Assembly: GCF_030525615.1 (NCBI RefSeq)
Contig: NZ_JAUNEJ010000002.1
Span: forward strand, 186,001-250,000
Length of the DNA: 64,000 nucleotides
Reading direction: 5' to 3'
Origin: Cutibacterium sp.
GTDB lineage: Bacteria; Actinomycetota; Actinomycetes; Propionibacteriales; Propionibacteriaceae
The notes below the pieces were generated by a model. It saw only the letters and a list, made by a program, of their open reading frames with translations. It searched no databases and was not told the origin of the DNA. Made by a program: the position numbers and the translations under genes. Within the stretch, counting starts at the first letter, position 1. Every line of letters begins with the position of its first letter. Positions 38,957 to 48,431 of this stretch are shown one piece after another.

Positions 38957-41410
38957 ATGAGCGCCGATCCCATCTCGACCATCCACGTCTGCAAACGCGA
39001 CGGGTCTTTAGCCCCTTACGACGGCAACGAAGTCGCCGCGTCCATCATGGACTCAGCCCGTGGGCTTGACGACGCCGTCGCCCGGGTAACTCTGCTACAG
39101 GCCGAAGTCGAGATCACCCTCTTCGAGGGAATCACCACCGACGCCTTGGACGAGGCCGTCATCCAGGTCGCTCTGGGCAATGCCAAGAACGACCCGGCCT
39201 TCGCCACCATCGCAAGCCGTATCGCCGTCAAGAAGCTGTACAAGGAAGTGTTCGGCAGTATCCATGACGGTGGCATTAAGCCCGATCAAGTGCGTGATCT
39301 GCACCGTTCCTGCTTCCCACACATGATCGAGCACCTCGTTTCTGAGGGTCATCTTGATGAGCGTCTGGGACAGATATTCGACCTTGAGGCGCTCGCTGCC
39401 GCCATTGATCCCAGTCGTGACGACCTCATCGGCTTTACCGGCGTTCGCACGATGACCAACCGGTATTTTTTGCGCACCTCTGACAACCGAGCGTTGGAAG
39501 TGCCGCAATACTTCTGGATGCGGGTGGCAATGGGACTCAGCCTCACCGAGGACGATCCCACGTCTTCCGCCCTCGCCTTGTACGACTCGATGAGTAACCT
39601 GCGTCACCTCCCGGCTGGGTCCACGCTCGTCAACGCGGGGACACCTGCGGCTCAGCTGTCCAACTGTTTCGTCATGCGCACAGAGGACGACCTCGAGCAC
39701 ATCGCACAGACGATCCACGACGTGATGTGGATCACCAAAGGCACCGGCGGTATCGGACTGTCGATGTCCGACCTACGGTGCGAGGGATCGCCGATTCGCT
39801 CCGACAACACGGCCTCGACCGGACCCATTCCCTTCATGCACACCATCGACTCGACGCTGCGAGCCGTCTCGCAGGGCGGTAAGAAGCTTGGTGCGCTGTG
39901 CTTCTACATGGAAAACTGGCACATGGATTTCCCGCAGTTCCTTGATCTGCGGCAGAACACAGGTGACCCGTACCGGCGCACCCGTACCGCCGACACTGCG
40001 GTGTGGATCTCCGACGAATTCATGAAACGAGTGGCCAAGGACGAGGACTGGTACCTCTTCGACCCCGCCGAGACCCCTGATCTCACCGAGTTGACCGGGT
40101 CAGCTTTCTCCAAGCGGTACGCCTACTACATCGAACAGGCCAAGGCCGGAAACCTCCAGCGTTTCCGCCGTACCACCGCCCGCGAGCAGTTCCGGGCCAT
40201 CCTGATGAGCCTGCAAACAACGTCGCACCCGTGGCTGACGTGGAAAGACAGCGTCAATACCCGTGCATTGACGCGCAACACCGGGACGATTCACTCCTCG
40301 AATCTATGCACCGAGATCTGCCTGCCCCAGGATCGCGACCACACCTCAGTGTGCAACCTGGCCTCCGTGAACCTCGCCACCCACCTCGTCGGTCCGTGGG
40401 GGAATCGCCGCATGGATTGGACGCAGCTAGCCGCCACCACTCGGCTGGCGGTGCGTCACCTGGACAACCTCGTCGACATCACCACATCTGCGGTGCCGCA
40501 GGCCCAGCGGTCCAATGTGGAGAACCGCGCCATCGGCTTGGGGGTCATGGGGTTGACTGACACGCTCGAACAGCTGCGGGTGCCCTACGACTCCCCTGAG
40601 GCCTGCGACATCGTTGATCGGGTCGTCGAGTTCATCAGCTGGAACGCCATCGACACCTCCGCTGACCTGGCCGCCGAGCGTGGCTCGTACCCGATGTTCG
40701 AGGGATCTGGCTGGTCAAAGGGGATGGTGCCGCTGGACACCCTCTCCGTCTTGGAGCGCGATCGCGGTGTTCCCGTTGACGTGGATCGAACGACGCGGAT
40801 GGACTGGGACCGGCTGCGTGCCAAGGTGCGTCGAGGGATGCGCAATGCCACTGTCATGGCGATTGCCCCAACCACCTCCATTGGTCTGGTCGCTGGCACG
40901 ACACCGGGTCTGGACCCGCGATTTTCCCAAATGTTCTCACGAGCCACCTCGGCTGGGAAGTTCGTCGGGGTCAACCGTAATCTCGTCAACGACCTCAAGG
41001 CCCTGGGACTGTGGGAGACGGTTCGTGAGGAATTACTGCGTCACCACGGCGATCCCAGCCAGATTGACGCCATCCCGGCCTCTTTGCGACGTCTTTACCG
41101 CACCTCCTTCACCTTAGACCCGATGGCCTACCTCAACGTGGCCGCCAGGGCGCAAAAGTGGGTGGACCAGGCCATCAGCCGCAACATCTACCTGGTCTCT
41201 CGGTCGGTCGGTGACATGGAGGACCTCTACACCGCCGCGTGGCGAATGGGCGTCAAGACGACCTACTACCTCCACATGCTGCCCCGTCATACCGCCGAGC
41301 AGTCAACAGTGGAAGTCAATAAGGCCGCAGGCCATCGCAGCGGCCCCCGTCGCGGGTTCGCCACCACAGTACGACGCAGCACCGGCACCGTGGCACAGCT
41401 GCACCTTTAG
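38957..41410 (+). CDS. nrdA: Class I ribonucleotide reductase, large (alpha) subunit
   Basis: An 817-residue enzyme with an N-terminal ATP-cone (about 5-95) and the class I catalytic barrel. Visible residues are the cysteine in AQLSNCFV, the N-x-C-x-E active site in SNLCTEIC, the second redox cysteine in VCNLASVN, the family segment FYMENWHMDFPQFLDL and the radical-transfer tyrosine pair in KTTYYLH. The Tyr pair means it needs an NrdB radical subunit, yet no nrdB follows in this window. The C-terminus (GHRSGPRRGFATTVRRSTGT) lacks the cysteine pair that normally re-reduces the active site. ATG 38957 follows GGAGG. It is under a B12 riboswitch, as for class I nrd in Streptomyces. Confidence 0.9.
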   Translation: MSADPISTIHVCKRDGSLAPYDGNEVAASIMDSARGLDDAVARVTLLQAEVEITLFEGITTDALDEAVIQVALGNAKNDPAFATIASRIAVKKLYKEVFGSIHDGGIKPDQVRDLHRSCFPHMIEHLVSEGHLDERLGQIFDLEALAAAIDPSRDDLIGFTGVRTMTNRYFLRTSDNRALEVPQYFWMRVAMGLSLTEDDPTSSALALYDSMSNLRHLPAGSTLVNAGTPAAQLSNCFVMRTEDDLEHIAQTIHDVMWITKGTGGIGLSMSDLRCEGSPIRSDNTASTGPIPFMHTIDSTLRAVSQGGKKLGALCFYMENWHMDFPQFLDLRQNTGDPYRRTRTADTAVWISDEFMKRVAKDEDWYLFDPAETPDLTELTGSAFSKRYAYYIEQAKAGNLQRFRRTTAREQFRAILMSLQTTSHPWLTWKDSVNTRALTRNTGTIHSSNLCTEICLPQDRDHTSVCNLASVNLATHLVGPWGNRRMDWTQLAATTRLAVRHLDNLVDITTSAVPQAQRSNVENRAIGLGVMGLTDTLEQLRVPYDSPEACDIVDRVVEFISWNAIDTSADLAAERGSYPMFEGSGWSKGMVPLDTLSVLERDRGVPVDVDRTTRMDWDRLRAKVRRGMRNATVMAIAPTTSIGLVAGTTPGLDPRFSQMFSRATSAGKFVGVNRNLVNDLKALGLWETVREELLRHHGDPSQIDAIPASLRRLYRTSFTLDPMAYLNVAARAQKWVDQAISRNIYLVSRSVGDMEDLYTAAWRMGVKTTYYLHMLPRHTAEQSTVEVNKAAGHRSGPRRGFATTVRRSTGTVAQLHL

Positions 41411-41463
41411 GCTCCCTGAGGCCACGGGCTGCCTTTAGCCCCCAGTTACGCCACGGATGTACA

Positions 41464-41512
41464 CCTGCGCCGTGCAAACGTGGCGCAACTGCGCAAAACT
41501 GGCGCAACTACC
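41464..41512. repeat. Intergenic GCGCAAC repeat element, copy 2
   Basis: Contains TGCGCCGTGCAAACGTGGCGCA (inner arms TGCGCC/GGCGCA) followed by a second GCGCAAAACTGGCGCAAC unit. It lies downstream of nrdA and shares its core with elements near 21930 and 43540. Confidence 0.65.
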
Positions 41513-41579
41513 ACTGGAGTTTTCGGGTTCAAAAATATGCTTTGGGTCTTGATACCGTCCCTTGTTAAGGTTCCATGCC

Positions 41580-42068
41580 ATGGACGATCTTTTCAGCCCT
41601 CCCGGGGGCGAATGGCATCCAGTTTCCCCGAAATTCGTCACCGTCAAAAAGCTCATGGTCTGTCTAACCTGGGGCATTCTGACGGTCGTCCTTGCCGTCG
41701 TGCTGGGAGTTATCGTCACGTGGTGGGCCGGGGCCATCGCTGCAGTAGTCGGCCTGATCTTTACCGGATGGCGATTCTCGCGAATGCCCGCTGTCGTCGC
41801 GGCGATGGGCTGGTGCGAACGCGGAAGCGACCTGTGCATTCGTTCCGGACCGTGGTTCCGTCATATGGTCATCGTCCCCTATGGCCGAATGCAGGCCATT
41901 GAAATCAACGCTGGCCCCTTCGACCGGCACTGGGGCTTGGCATCCGTGGAGCTCGTCACTGCTTCAGCGCTTACAGACGCCTCCCTTAATGGTCTGCCAG
42001 TCGAGGAAGCCAATGCCCTGCGTGACCGGATCACGGCTATGGCCGAAGAAAAGGACGCGGCCCTGTGA
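41580..42068 (+). CDS. PH-domain membrane protein (YdbS-like)
   Basis: A 162-residue protein: short cytosolic start (WHPVSPKF), two helices (about residues 26-47 and 50-66) and a bacterial PH (bPH2) domain (about 75-150, RHMVIVPYGRMQAIEINAGPFDRHWGLASVEL). The ATG at 41580 has AAGG upstream. Its end overlaps the next gene by 4 bp. YdbS/YdbT pairs in Bacillus work together at the membrane and are linked to antimicrobial resistance; the same pairing here suggests one complex. Confidence 0.82.
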   Translation: MDDLFSPPGGEWHPVSPKFVTVKKLMVCLTWGILTVVLAVVLGVIVTWWAGAIAAVVGLIFTGWRFSRMPAVVAAMGWCERGSDLCIRSGPWFRHMVIVPYGRMQAIEINAGPFDRHWGLASVELVTASALTDASLNGLPVEEANALRDRITAMAEEKDAAL

Positions 42069-43513
42069 CCCCGGAACAGCACCACCTCGAGGGGGACCGG
42101 GGCGACATCACCATTCCCCCCGAGCCGGCACCAGGGCGACCCCTGCCCGAGGGAGTCGTGGAAAGACGCCTCCACTGGGCAACCCCATTGGTACGCGGCT
42201 GGATCATCATCACTGCCGCTGCCGTCATTGTGCTTCAGCAGTTACTTGAAAACGGCGAGGAGCTGACATCACTGTCGCTCCGCGATCTCGGAATCGGCGG
42301 CACCGTAATAGTCATCGTCGCCATCCTGCAAATCGTTGCCGGTTTCTTCGCGTGGGTGACCACCAGATTCCACATCGACGAAAACGAGGTACGCATTGAA
42401 CACCGCTTCATCAGCCATGAATCCGACCGGCTAGCCCTGTCCAAGATTCAGGGAGTTGACGTCGTACAGCCCTTCGCCGCCAGAATCGTCGGCCTGGCAA
42501 GCCTCAACATTGACGTCGGGGCGTCCAATTCCAAGAAAATCGAGTTCCTGAAGCGTCGCGAAGCTTACGAACTGCGGGACTTGCTCATCTCGCGGGCACA
42601 CCACGAAGAGACTCAGCCTGACGACGACAACGCGGGTGACGGCGTCGGGTCTCAGTGGTGGGACCGACGCCGCGACGAGCAAGAAATCGTCAGCGTCACC
42701 GCCAAGCGAGCCCTGATAGCCGGGTTCTTGTCGATGACCTTTTTCGTCCAGCTGCTGATCTTCATTGCGGCAACCGTCATCAGCGTCGTCACGGGTGAAC
42801 CTGTCGGCATTGCCGTCATCGCCGCTTTCGCATTGACCATGATTGGTGTGGTGTGGAAGCAGCTCAACGCCGCGTGGAAATTCTCCCTACTGAGGTCGGC
42901 TGGCGCCCTCAAGGCAGTCCACGGCCTCACCAACCTGACGACGCGCGCCGTCCCGGTACGCCGGGTGCAGGCAGTGGAGATCTCCACGCCGCTGTTGTGG
43001 CGCCCCTTGGGGCTTTCCCGCATCACCATGACGGTACTGGGCGGGGCTGACCTGTCCGACGTTGAGCAGTCGACGATTTTGCTGCCTATCGGTGATGACG
43101 CGCAGGTCCACGCCGCCCTGGATGCGTTGTGGCCAGGGTTCCGGGTTAATTCGGTGCCTCTCAACGGAATCCCGAAACGTGCCCGGTGGTTCCGCTGGTT
43201 CGACCAAAAAATCATCGGCTGGGGATTTGACGAAGAGGTCGTCGTGACCCGGCAGGGACTGTTTAACCGCACCCTGAGTATCGTCCCGCACGCCCGGTCG
43301 CAATCGGTGCGGCTGTCCCAAGGCCCGCTGCAGCGTCGACTCGGTCTGGCTGATTTCGACGTACAAACCTCGTCGGGCCCGGTGACGGTGTCGTGTTCCA
43401 ACCTGGATGCCTCTGCCGCGCGGACCTTCGTCATCGGTCAGATGGACCGTACCCGCGCCGCCCGCGCCCGGGAGTTATCGCCAACAGAGCACCCGGTCAC
43501 CCTAGCCCCCTGA
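42065..43513 (+). CDS. PH-domain membrane protein (YdbT-like)
   Basis: A 482-residue protein with repeated units of membrane-helix pairs and bPH2 domains: helices at about residues 40-60 and 80-100, PH domain (about 105-180), helices near 220-270, further PH domains (about 275-360 and 390-460). Each repeat has the family phrase in the form LALSKIQGVDVVQPFAARIVGLASL or AVPVRRVQAVEISTPLLWR. The GTG start overlaps the YdbS-like stop (GTGA). The two genes form an operon downstream of nrdA. Confidence 0.82.
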   Translation: MTPEQHHLEGDRGDITIPPEPAPGRPLPEGVVERRLHWATPLVRGWIIITAAAVIVLQQLLENGEELTSLSLRDLGIGGTVIVIVAILQIVAGFFAWVTTRFHIDENEVRIEHRFISHESDRLALSKIQGVDVVQPFAARIVGLASLNIDVGASNSKKIEFLKRREAYELRDLLISRAHHEETQPDDDNAGDGVGSQWWDRRRDEQEIVSVTAKRALIAGFLSMTFFVQLLIFIAATVISVVTGEPVGIAVIAAFALTMIGVVWKQLNAAWKFSLLRSAGALKAVHGLTNLTTRAVPVRRVQAVEISTPLLWRPLGLSRITMTVLGGADLSDVEQSTILLPIGDDAQVHAALDALWPGFRVNSVPLNGIPKRARWFRWFDQKIIGWGFDEEVVVTRQGLFNRTLSIVPHARSQSVRLSQGPLQRRLGLADFDVQTSSGPVTVSCSNLDASAARTFVIGQMDRTRAARARELSPTEHPVTLAP

Positions 43514-43518
43514 CCAGT

Positions 43519-43567
43519 TCCAGTTGCGCCGGCCATATACGGCGCAACTGCACAAACTGGCGCAACC
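43519..43567. repeat. Intergenic GCGCAAC repeat element, copy 3
   Basis: CAGTTGCGCCG and CGGCGCAACTG are perfect 11-bp arms around GCCATATA, followed by CACAAACTGGCGCAAC. It sits 6 bp after the YdbT-like gene and may also act as a terminator. Confidence 0.7.
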
Positions 43568-43659
43568 TGAAAACCCGGTGGTTTCCACCCGCTCACCATC
43601 AGTAACCGCCTCTCCCCTCGTACCCCCGCTCCCGCCACCACCCATTACACTTATCCACC

Positions 43660-44475
43660 ATGAGCAACGTGCTGGGAATTGACGTCGGAGGCTCCGGGAT
43701 CAAGGGTGCCCCGGTTGACCTCGAAGTCGGAGACTTCGCCGAACCAAGGCTTCGCATCACCACCCCTGAAAAGTCCTCACCCAAGAACGTCGTCGCGGTA
43801 CTGCGCGAGATCGTCGACAATTTCGCCCCCACCATTGGCGACGGGCCAGTCGGTATCTCCTTCCCCGCCCCGGCACGCCACGGCGTCATCCCCTTCATCG
43901 CCAACCTTGACCAAGAATGGGCCGGGCTGCACGCCGAGAATTACATCAGTGACGCACTTGGCCGCCCGGTGACCGTCCTCAACGACGCCGACGCCGCTGG
44001 TTTGGGCGAGGTCCACTACGGTGCCGCCAAGGGAGTTCCGGGCCTCGTCATCCTCACCACGCTGGGAACTGGTATTGGATCAGCTGTTATCAACAACGGC
44101 GTACTGCTGCCGAACACCGAACTCGGCCATATCGAAATCGATGGTCACGACGCCGAAAGTCGCGCTGCCTCTTCGGTCAAGGACCGCAAAAAGATGTCTT
44201 ACAAGGACTGGGCGACCAAGCGCCTGCAGCCTTACTACGCGACACTCGAAATGCTGTTCTCCCCTGACCTCTTCGTTGTTGGAGGCGGTGTCTCCAAGGA
44301 TCACGACAAGTTCTTCAAGTACCTCGATCTGGAGACCCCGATCGTCCCAGCACAGCTGCGCAATCGCGCCGGAATCATTGGCGCGGCCTGGCAGGCTCAG
44401 TGGCGTCTAGAGCACCCTGACGTCACCGAGCAGCAAGTGATCGCGGCGGCCGAAGAGGCCAAGAAAGACGACTGA
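43660..44475 (+). CDS. ppgK: Polyphosphate glucokinase
   Basis: A 271-residue ROK-type sugar kinase that phosphorylates glucose using inorganic polyphosphate or ATP. The phosphate 1 motif DVGGSGIKGAPVD is at residue 8, the glucose-binding NDADAAGLGE follows at about 108, and the ATP/adenosine part TTLGTGIGSA at about 130. The glycine-rich GSGIKG and the length match the actinobacterial strictly polyphosphate/ATP enzyme group. The glucose 6-phosphate made would feed the glucose-6-phosphate isomerase encoded at 50.6-52.3 kb. Confidence 0.92.
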   Translation: MSNVLGIDVGGSGIKGAPVDLEVGDFAEPRLRITTPEKSSPKNVVAVLREIVDNFAPTIGDGPVGISFPAPARHGVIPFIANLDQEWAGLHAENYISDALGRPVTVLNDADAAGLGEVHYGAAKGVPGLVILTTLGTGIGSAVINNGVLLPNTELGHIEIDGHDAESRAASSVKDRKKMSYKDWATKRLQPYYATLEMLFSPDLFVVGGGVSKDHDKFFKYLDLETPIVPAQLRNRAGIIGAAWQAQWRLEHPDVTEQQVIAAAEEAKKDD

Positions 44476-44489
44476 CCCATCTGAGACTG

Positions 44490-44527
44490 AGCGATCGCCC
44501 GCCCCTGTGGACGGGCGATCGCTTGTT
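44490..44527 (+). terminator. Terminator after ppgK
   Basis: AGCGATCGCCCG (44490-44501) pairs fully with CGGGCGATCGCT (44512-44523) around a ten-base loop, followed by TGTTGTC. It lies 15 bp after the ppgK stop and can also stop transcription from the opposite L36 gene. Confidence 0.82.
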
Positions 44528-44555
44528 GTCAACCGCCGCCGAGATCAGCGCCAAC

Positions 44556-44678
44556 TCAGCCCTGATGAGCCTTAAACCGTGGGTTCTTTTTGTTGATGAC
44601 ATAGACGCGACCCCGGCGACGCACTACCTGGGAACCGGGCTGGTTCTTGAGAGAACGCAAGGAGTTCCTGATCTTCAG
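44556..44678 (-). CDS. rpmJ: Ribosomal protein L36, zinc-independent paralog
   Basis: A minus-strand frame of exactly 40 residues reads [20 protein letters not shown], then [19 protein letters not shown], which is the type B (YkgO-like) L36 protein. The zinc-binding cysteines of the standard L36 are absent, as expected for the C-minus form. The only start codon in place is CTG at 44678, preceded by a GAAGGG ribosome binding site 5 bases away; ATG, GTG and TTG are lacking in the frame after an in-frame TGA. A zinc-regulator-like palindrome lies 17 bp upstream. Such paralogs replace zinc ribosomal proteins when zinc is scarce. Confidence 0.85.
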   Translation of the reverse strand: MKIRNSLRSLKNQPGSQVVRRRGRVYVINKKNPRFKAHQG

Positions 44679-44694
44679 GATCGCCCTTCATTAG

Positions 44695-44709
44695 TGATAA
44701 CGGTTATTA
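44695..44709. promoter_or_regulatory. Zur-box-like palindrome before the alternative L36 gene
   Basis: TGATAACGGTTATTA is an imperfect inverted repeat with the Fur-family layout; it matches the form TGATAATGATTATCA at 12 of 15 positions. It lies directly upstream of a C-minus L36 gene, the classic target of zinc repressor Zur. On the minus strand the following TAATAACC could also serve as the -10 region. Confidence 0.55.
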
Positions 44710-44760
44710 TTCTCTTAACATTCGAAGCGCGCCCGTCCCACAGCACTCCTCCCGATACCA

Positions 44761-45693
44761 TCAGTCGCGCGCGGTGCTTGCTGGCGAATCAGCAACGATT
44801 GCGGTGCCACGAGTGCCGTCAACGAGACCACGAATATCCTCCAAGGACCCGATGACGGCACGTTTCCCGGTAGCTAAGGCGAAGTTGCAGGCTGCCCGGA
44901 CCTTCGGCCCCATAGACCCTGCTGCGAACTTCAGGTAGGGAACATCCTCGGCACGCAACGTCGTGATGACCCTCTGGCGAGGCGTTCCCCAGTTCTCGTA
45001 GACGCCATCCACATCCGTAGCGATCACCAGGAGATCGGCTCCAGCTCGCACCGCAAGCTCAGCCGCTGCCAGATCCTTGTCAATAACCGCCTCGACACCG
45101 TGAAGGTTGCCTTCCTTGTCAAAGACACACGGGATACCACCCCCGCCAGCGCACACCACGAGCACCCCGGAGTCGATCAACTGACGAATGGCCTTTTGTT
45201 CAACGATGTCGCGCGGCTGCGGGGACGCCACCACCCGGCGATAGTGCTCACCGTCGGGAGCGACGGACCACCCTTTCTGGGCAGCCAGCCGTTCTGCGGT
45301 CTCTTTGTCGTAGACCGGACCGATCGGCTTAGTGGGGTTGTCGAAAGCAGGGTCATTAGCGTCAACCACCGTCATCGTTATCATGGTGACGATCTGCTGA
45401 TCCTTGGGCATGACGTTGCCCAGTTCCTGCTCGAGCATGTAACCGATCATGGCCTGAGACTCAGCACCCAGCACGTCCAGCGGATACACGCCGACTTCCT
45501 CATAGGCCGTCGACTGCAACGCCAGCAGCCCCACCTGGGGGCCATTGCCGTGGGCCACAACGACTTCATGATTGACGGCGACTTCCCTAATTCGCTCAGC
45601 CGCGATCCTGACATTGGCGCGCTGGTTCTCCGCCGTCATTGGTTGACCGCGTCGCAGCAACGCGTTACCGCCCAATGCCACCAGAATCCTCAT
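44761..45693 (-). CDS. arcC: Carbamate kinase
   Basis: A 310-residue enzyme of the amino-acid kinase fold that makes ATP from carbamoyl phosphate in arginine or citrulline breakdown. It opens with the family motif [16 protein letters not shown], keeps [14 protein letters not shown] (substrate loop, about 48-62), [11 protein letters not shown] (about 205) and the C-terminal [21 protein letters not shown]. It follows arcB by 18 bp on the same strand, so the two are one operon. Arginine deiminase (arcA) is not in the window. Confidence 0.93.
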   Translation of the reverse strand: MRILVALGGNALLRRGQPMTAENQRANVRIAAERIREVAVNHEVVVAHGNGPQVGLLALQSTAYEEVGVYPLDVLGAESQAMIGYMLEQELGNVMPKDQQIVTMITMTVVDANDPAFDNPTKPIGPVYDKETAERLAAQKGWSVAPDGEHYRRVVASPQPRDIVEQKAIRQLIDSGVLVVCAGGGGIPCVFDKEGNLHGVEAVIDKDLAAAELAVRAGADLLVIATDVDGVYENWGTPRQRVITTLRAEDVPYLKFAAGSMGPKVRAACNFALATGKRAVIGSLEDIRGLVDGTRGTAIVADSPASTARD

Positions 45694-45711
45694 CGCTTCC
45701 TCCAGCCACCG

Positions 45712-46722
45712 TCAAGCCAGCGATGAGACCAAAACCGCCTTGATGGTGTGCATACGGTTTTCGGCCTGGTCGAAGGCGATACATGCCGGGGACTCAAACA
45801 CCGACTCGGTGATCTCAACGCCATTGGCCAACTGTGGGTAGGTCTTGGCAATCTGTGCGCCGACCGTCGTCTCACTGTTGTGGAAGGCCGGCAGGCAGTG
45901 CATGATCTTGACGCGCGGGTTGTTGGTGGCCCTCACGAGGTCGTCGTTGATCTGGAACGGTACCAAAGTGTCGACCCGCTCTGCCCAGCTATCCACCGGC
46001 TCACCCATCGACACCCACACATCGGTGTGGATGAAGTCGACATCGCGGACGGCTTCCTCAGCAGATGCGGTGACGAACACCTGACCGCCAGACTCCTCGG
46101 CCCACTTCTGACACTGCTCAACGAGGTCGGCGTCCGGCTGCAGGCCCTCCGGGGCTCCAATTCTGACGTCCATGCCGAGCTTGGCACCCAGCAGCAGAAG
46201 AGAACGGCCCATATTGTTTCGACCGTCACCGACGTAGGCGAAGCTGATGTGGTGGAACGGCTTGTGGGAATGCTCCTGCATGGTCAGGGCGTCCGCAAGC
46301 ATTTGAGTGGGGTGGAACTCGTCGGTCAGGCCATTAAAGACCGGAACCCCGGCGTATTCCGCCAATTCCTCCACGACGCTCTGGTGAAATCCACGGTATT
46401 CGATACCGTCAAACATTCGCCCCAGCACTCGAGCGGTGTCCTTCATGGACTCCTTGTGGCCAATGTGGGAGCCGCTCGGGCCCAGGTACGTCACGTGAGC
46501 GCCCTGGTCGTGAGCCGCCACTTCGAAGGAGCACCGAGTACGGGTCGACGCTTTTTCGAAGATGAGGGCGATGTTCTTTCCCGTCAGCATGTGCTGCTCG
46601 GTCCCGGAGTATTTCGCCTGCTTGAGTTGTGCCGCAAGTCGGACGAGAAATTCGATCTCTTCGGTGCTGTGATGTGCCAGCGACAACAGATGACGGTTCT
46701 TCAGATTGAATGCCACAACCAT
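45712..46722 (-). CDS. arcB: Ornithine carbamoyltransferase, catabolic type
   Basis: A 336-residue enzyme that splits citrulline into ornithine and carbamoyl phosphate (reversibly). Motifs are the carbamoyl-phosphate site [11 protein letters not shown] (about residue 55), the ornithine loop DVWVSMGE and the catalytic cysteine segment MHCLPAFH. Length and the [11 protein letters not shown] motif fit the catabolic ArcB group. The ATG at 46722 follows GGGAAGGA; a longer frame upstream overlaps argS and is not conserved. The gene lies 38 bp after argS and 18 bp before arcC. Confidence 0.92.
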   Translation of the reverse strand: MVVAFNLKNRHLLSLAHHSTEEIEFLVRLAAQLKQAKYSGTEQHMLTGKNIALIFEKASTRTRCSFEVAAHDQGAHVTYLGPSGSHIGHKESMKDTARVLGRMFDGIEYRGFHQSVVEELAEYAGVPVFNGLTDEFHPTQMLADALTMQEHSHKPFHHISFAYVGDGRNNMGRSLLLLGAKLGMDVRIGAPEGLQPDADLVEQCQKWAEESGGQVFVTASAEEAVRDVDFIHTDVWVSMGEPVDSWAERVDTLVPFQINDDLVRATNNPRVKIMHCLPAFHNSETTVGAQIAKTYPQLANGVEITESVFESPACIAFDQAENRMHTIKAVLVSSLA

Positions 46723-46760
46723 CCATCCTTCCCACAGGTCATTGTCATGGAGTGCAATTA

Positions 46761-48431
46761 TCACATCCGGTCGGGAGCATCAATACCCAACAAGTCCAGA
46801 CCGCGACCAAGCACACGTCGGGTGGCCGCGCAGAGGGCCAGGCGAGACCCCCGCACCTCGCCGGTACTACGAAGCACAGGGCACTGCTCATAGAAGACCG
46901 AGTAAGCACCGGCCAACTCGTAGAGGTAGGTACACAGCTTGTGCGGAGTCAGATCGTGGGCGACGACCTCAACGACCTCCCCAAACCGCGACAACAGCAG
47001 GGCCAGTTGCTGCTCTGCCGGCTCATCGAGGACGCTAATACGGCCCCACACCATGGCTTCCAGATCGGCCTCGGGATCGACGTTCGGGTTCGCCTCAGCG
47101 GCCGCCTTGCGCAGAATCTGGGAAACCCGGGCGTGGGCGTACTGCAAGTAAGGACCAGTGTCTCCGGTGGTCTGCACCATCCGCTCAGCGTCAAAGACGT
47201 AGTCCTTCTGCAAGCCGTTGGACAAGTCGGCGTACTTGATTGCAGCGAGGGCAATATTCGGCGCAGCGTGAGTCTCGGCCTCATCAAGGAGACTTGCCAG
47301 AGTGACCGTGCCACCCTCGCGCGTCTTGAACGGACGGCCGTCAGGGCCAAGAACCATGCCGTAGCCGACGTGTTGAGCCTCAACATCGTCAGGCAGGAAC
47401 CCCGCCATTCTGGCCACCTGGAAGAGCACCTCGAAGTGGTGGCTCTGACGGACGTCGGTGACGTAGATAATACGATCAGCCTTGAGCTTGCCGACCCGTC
47501 GACGGATGGCGGCGAGGTCGGTGGCGTCGTAGCCGAAACCGCCGTCTTTCTTCCGCACGATCATCGGAGCGTCCTGACCCTCGACGAAGACGCACAAGGC
47601 CCCGTTATCCTCGACGGCCAGGCCATCGGCTTCCAGCTCGTCGACAATCCTCGGCAGGTCGTCGTTGTAGGTGGATTCCCCAGCAAGGTCGTCGTCAGTC
47701 AGCAACACCGAGAGACGGGCGTAGTTGGCGTTGAATCCTGCCAGAGACACGTCAATAAGAGCACGCCAAATGCGCAGGGTCTCCTCGTCACCACCCTGTA
47801 GCTTGACGACGCGGCGGCGTGCGCGGTCGGCAAATTCGGGGTCGGCGTCGAAAGTCTTCTTGGAGTCCTTGTACAGCTGCTCAACCTCAGGCAGGTCGAA
47901 CTCGGAGATGTCGATTCGCTTCTCGACGATGTACTGGACGAGCATCCCGAACTGCGTACCCCAGTCACCGAGGTGGTTCTGCGGGATGACGGTGTGTCCC
48001 TGCGCGCTGAGCACCCGGTTGAAGCAATCGCCGATGATCGTCGAACGCAGGTGACCGACGTGCATTTGCTTGGCGACGTTAGGCGCCGAATAGTCGATAA
48101 CGACCCGCTGTGGCTGCTCGACCTGGGCAATGCCCACGTTGGGGTCAGTGATGAGATCGGAGGCAACGCGGGCCAGCACGTCGGAACGCAGCCGCAGATT
48201 GATGAACCCCGGGCCGGCAATGTCTGGGGTCTCACACAGATCTTCCACGTCCAGCTTGGCGACGATATCGGCAGCGACGTCGCGAGGTGGACGCCCTTCT
48301 TCCTTCGCCAACCGCAAGGCGACATTGGACTGAAAATGCCCGAACTGAGGCTTTGTGGCTGGGCGCAACTGGGGATCGACGCCGGTAACGGCCTGGATCC
48401 GAGCAGCAAGTTGAGAGGGAAGAGACGACAT
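46761..48431 (-). CDS. argS: Arginyl-tRNA synthetase
   Basis: A 556-residue class I synthetase that charges tRNA-Arg. The HIGH motif is HVGHLRS (about residue 121) following [12 protein letters not shown]; the KMSKS loop is the relaxed form FKTREGG, as usual for ArgRS; the C-terminal anticodon domain (DALR) begins near residue 435 and ends in [13 protein letters not shown]. Start ATG 48431 lacks a ribosome binding site, and the -10-like GGATAAT seven bases upstream suggests a leaderless transcript. It is upstream of arcB, placing arginine use for protein and arginine breakdown on one strand. Confidence 0.93.
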   Translation of the reverse strand: MSSLPSQLAARIQAVTGVDPQLRPATKPQFGHFQSNVALRLAKEEGRPPRDVAADIVAKLDVEDLCETPDIAGPGFINLRLRSDVLARVASDLITDPNVGIAQVEQPQRVVIDYSAPNVAKQMHVGHLRSTIIGDCFNRVLSAQGHTVIPQNHLGDWGTQFGMLVQYIVEKRIDISEFDLPEVEQLYKDSKKTFDADPEFADRARRRVVKLQGGDEETLRIWRALIDVSLAGFNANYARLSVLLTDDDLAGESTYNDDLPRIVDELEADGLAVEDNGALCVFVEGQDAPMIVRKKDGGFGYDATDLAAIRRRVGKLKADRIIYVTDVRQSHHFEVLFQVARMAGFLPDDVEAQHVGYGMVLGPDGRPFKTREGGTVTLASLLDEAETHAAPNIALAAIKYADLSNGLQKDYVFDAERMVQTTGDTGPYLQYAHARVSQILRKAAAEANPNVDPEADLEAMVWGRISVLDEPAEQQLALLLSRFGEVVEVVAHDLTPHKLCTYLYELAGAYSVFYEQCPVLRSTGEVRGSRLALCAATRRVLGRGLDLLGIDAPDRM

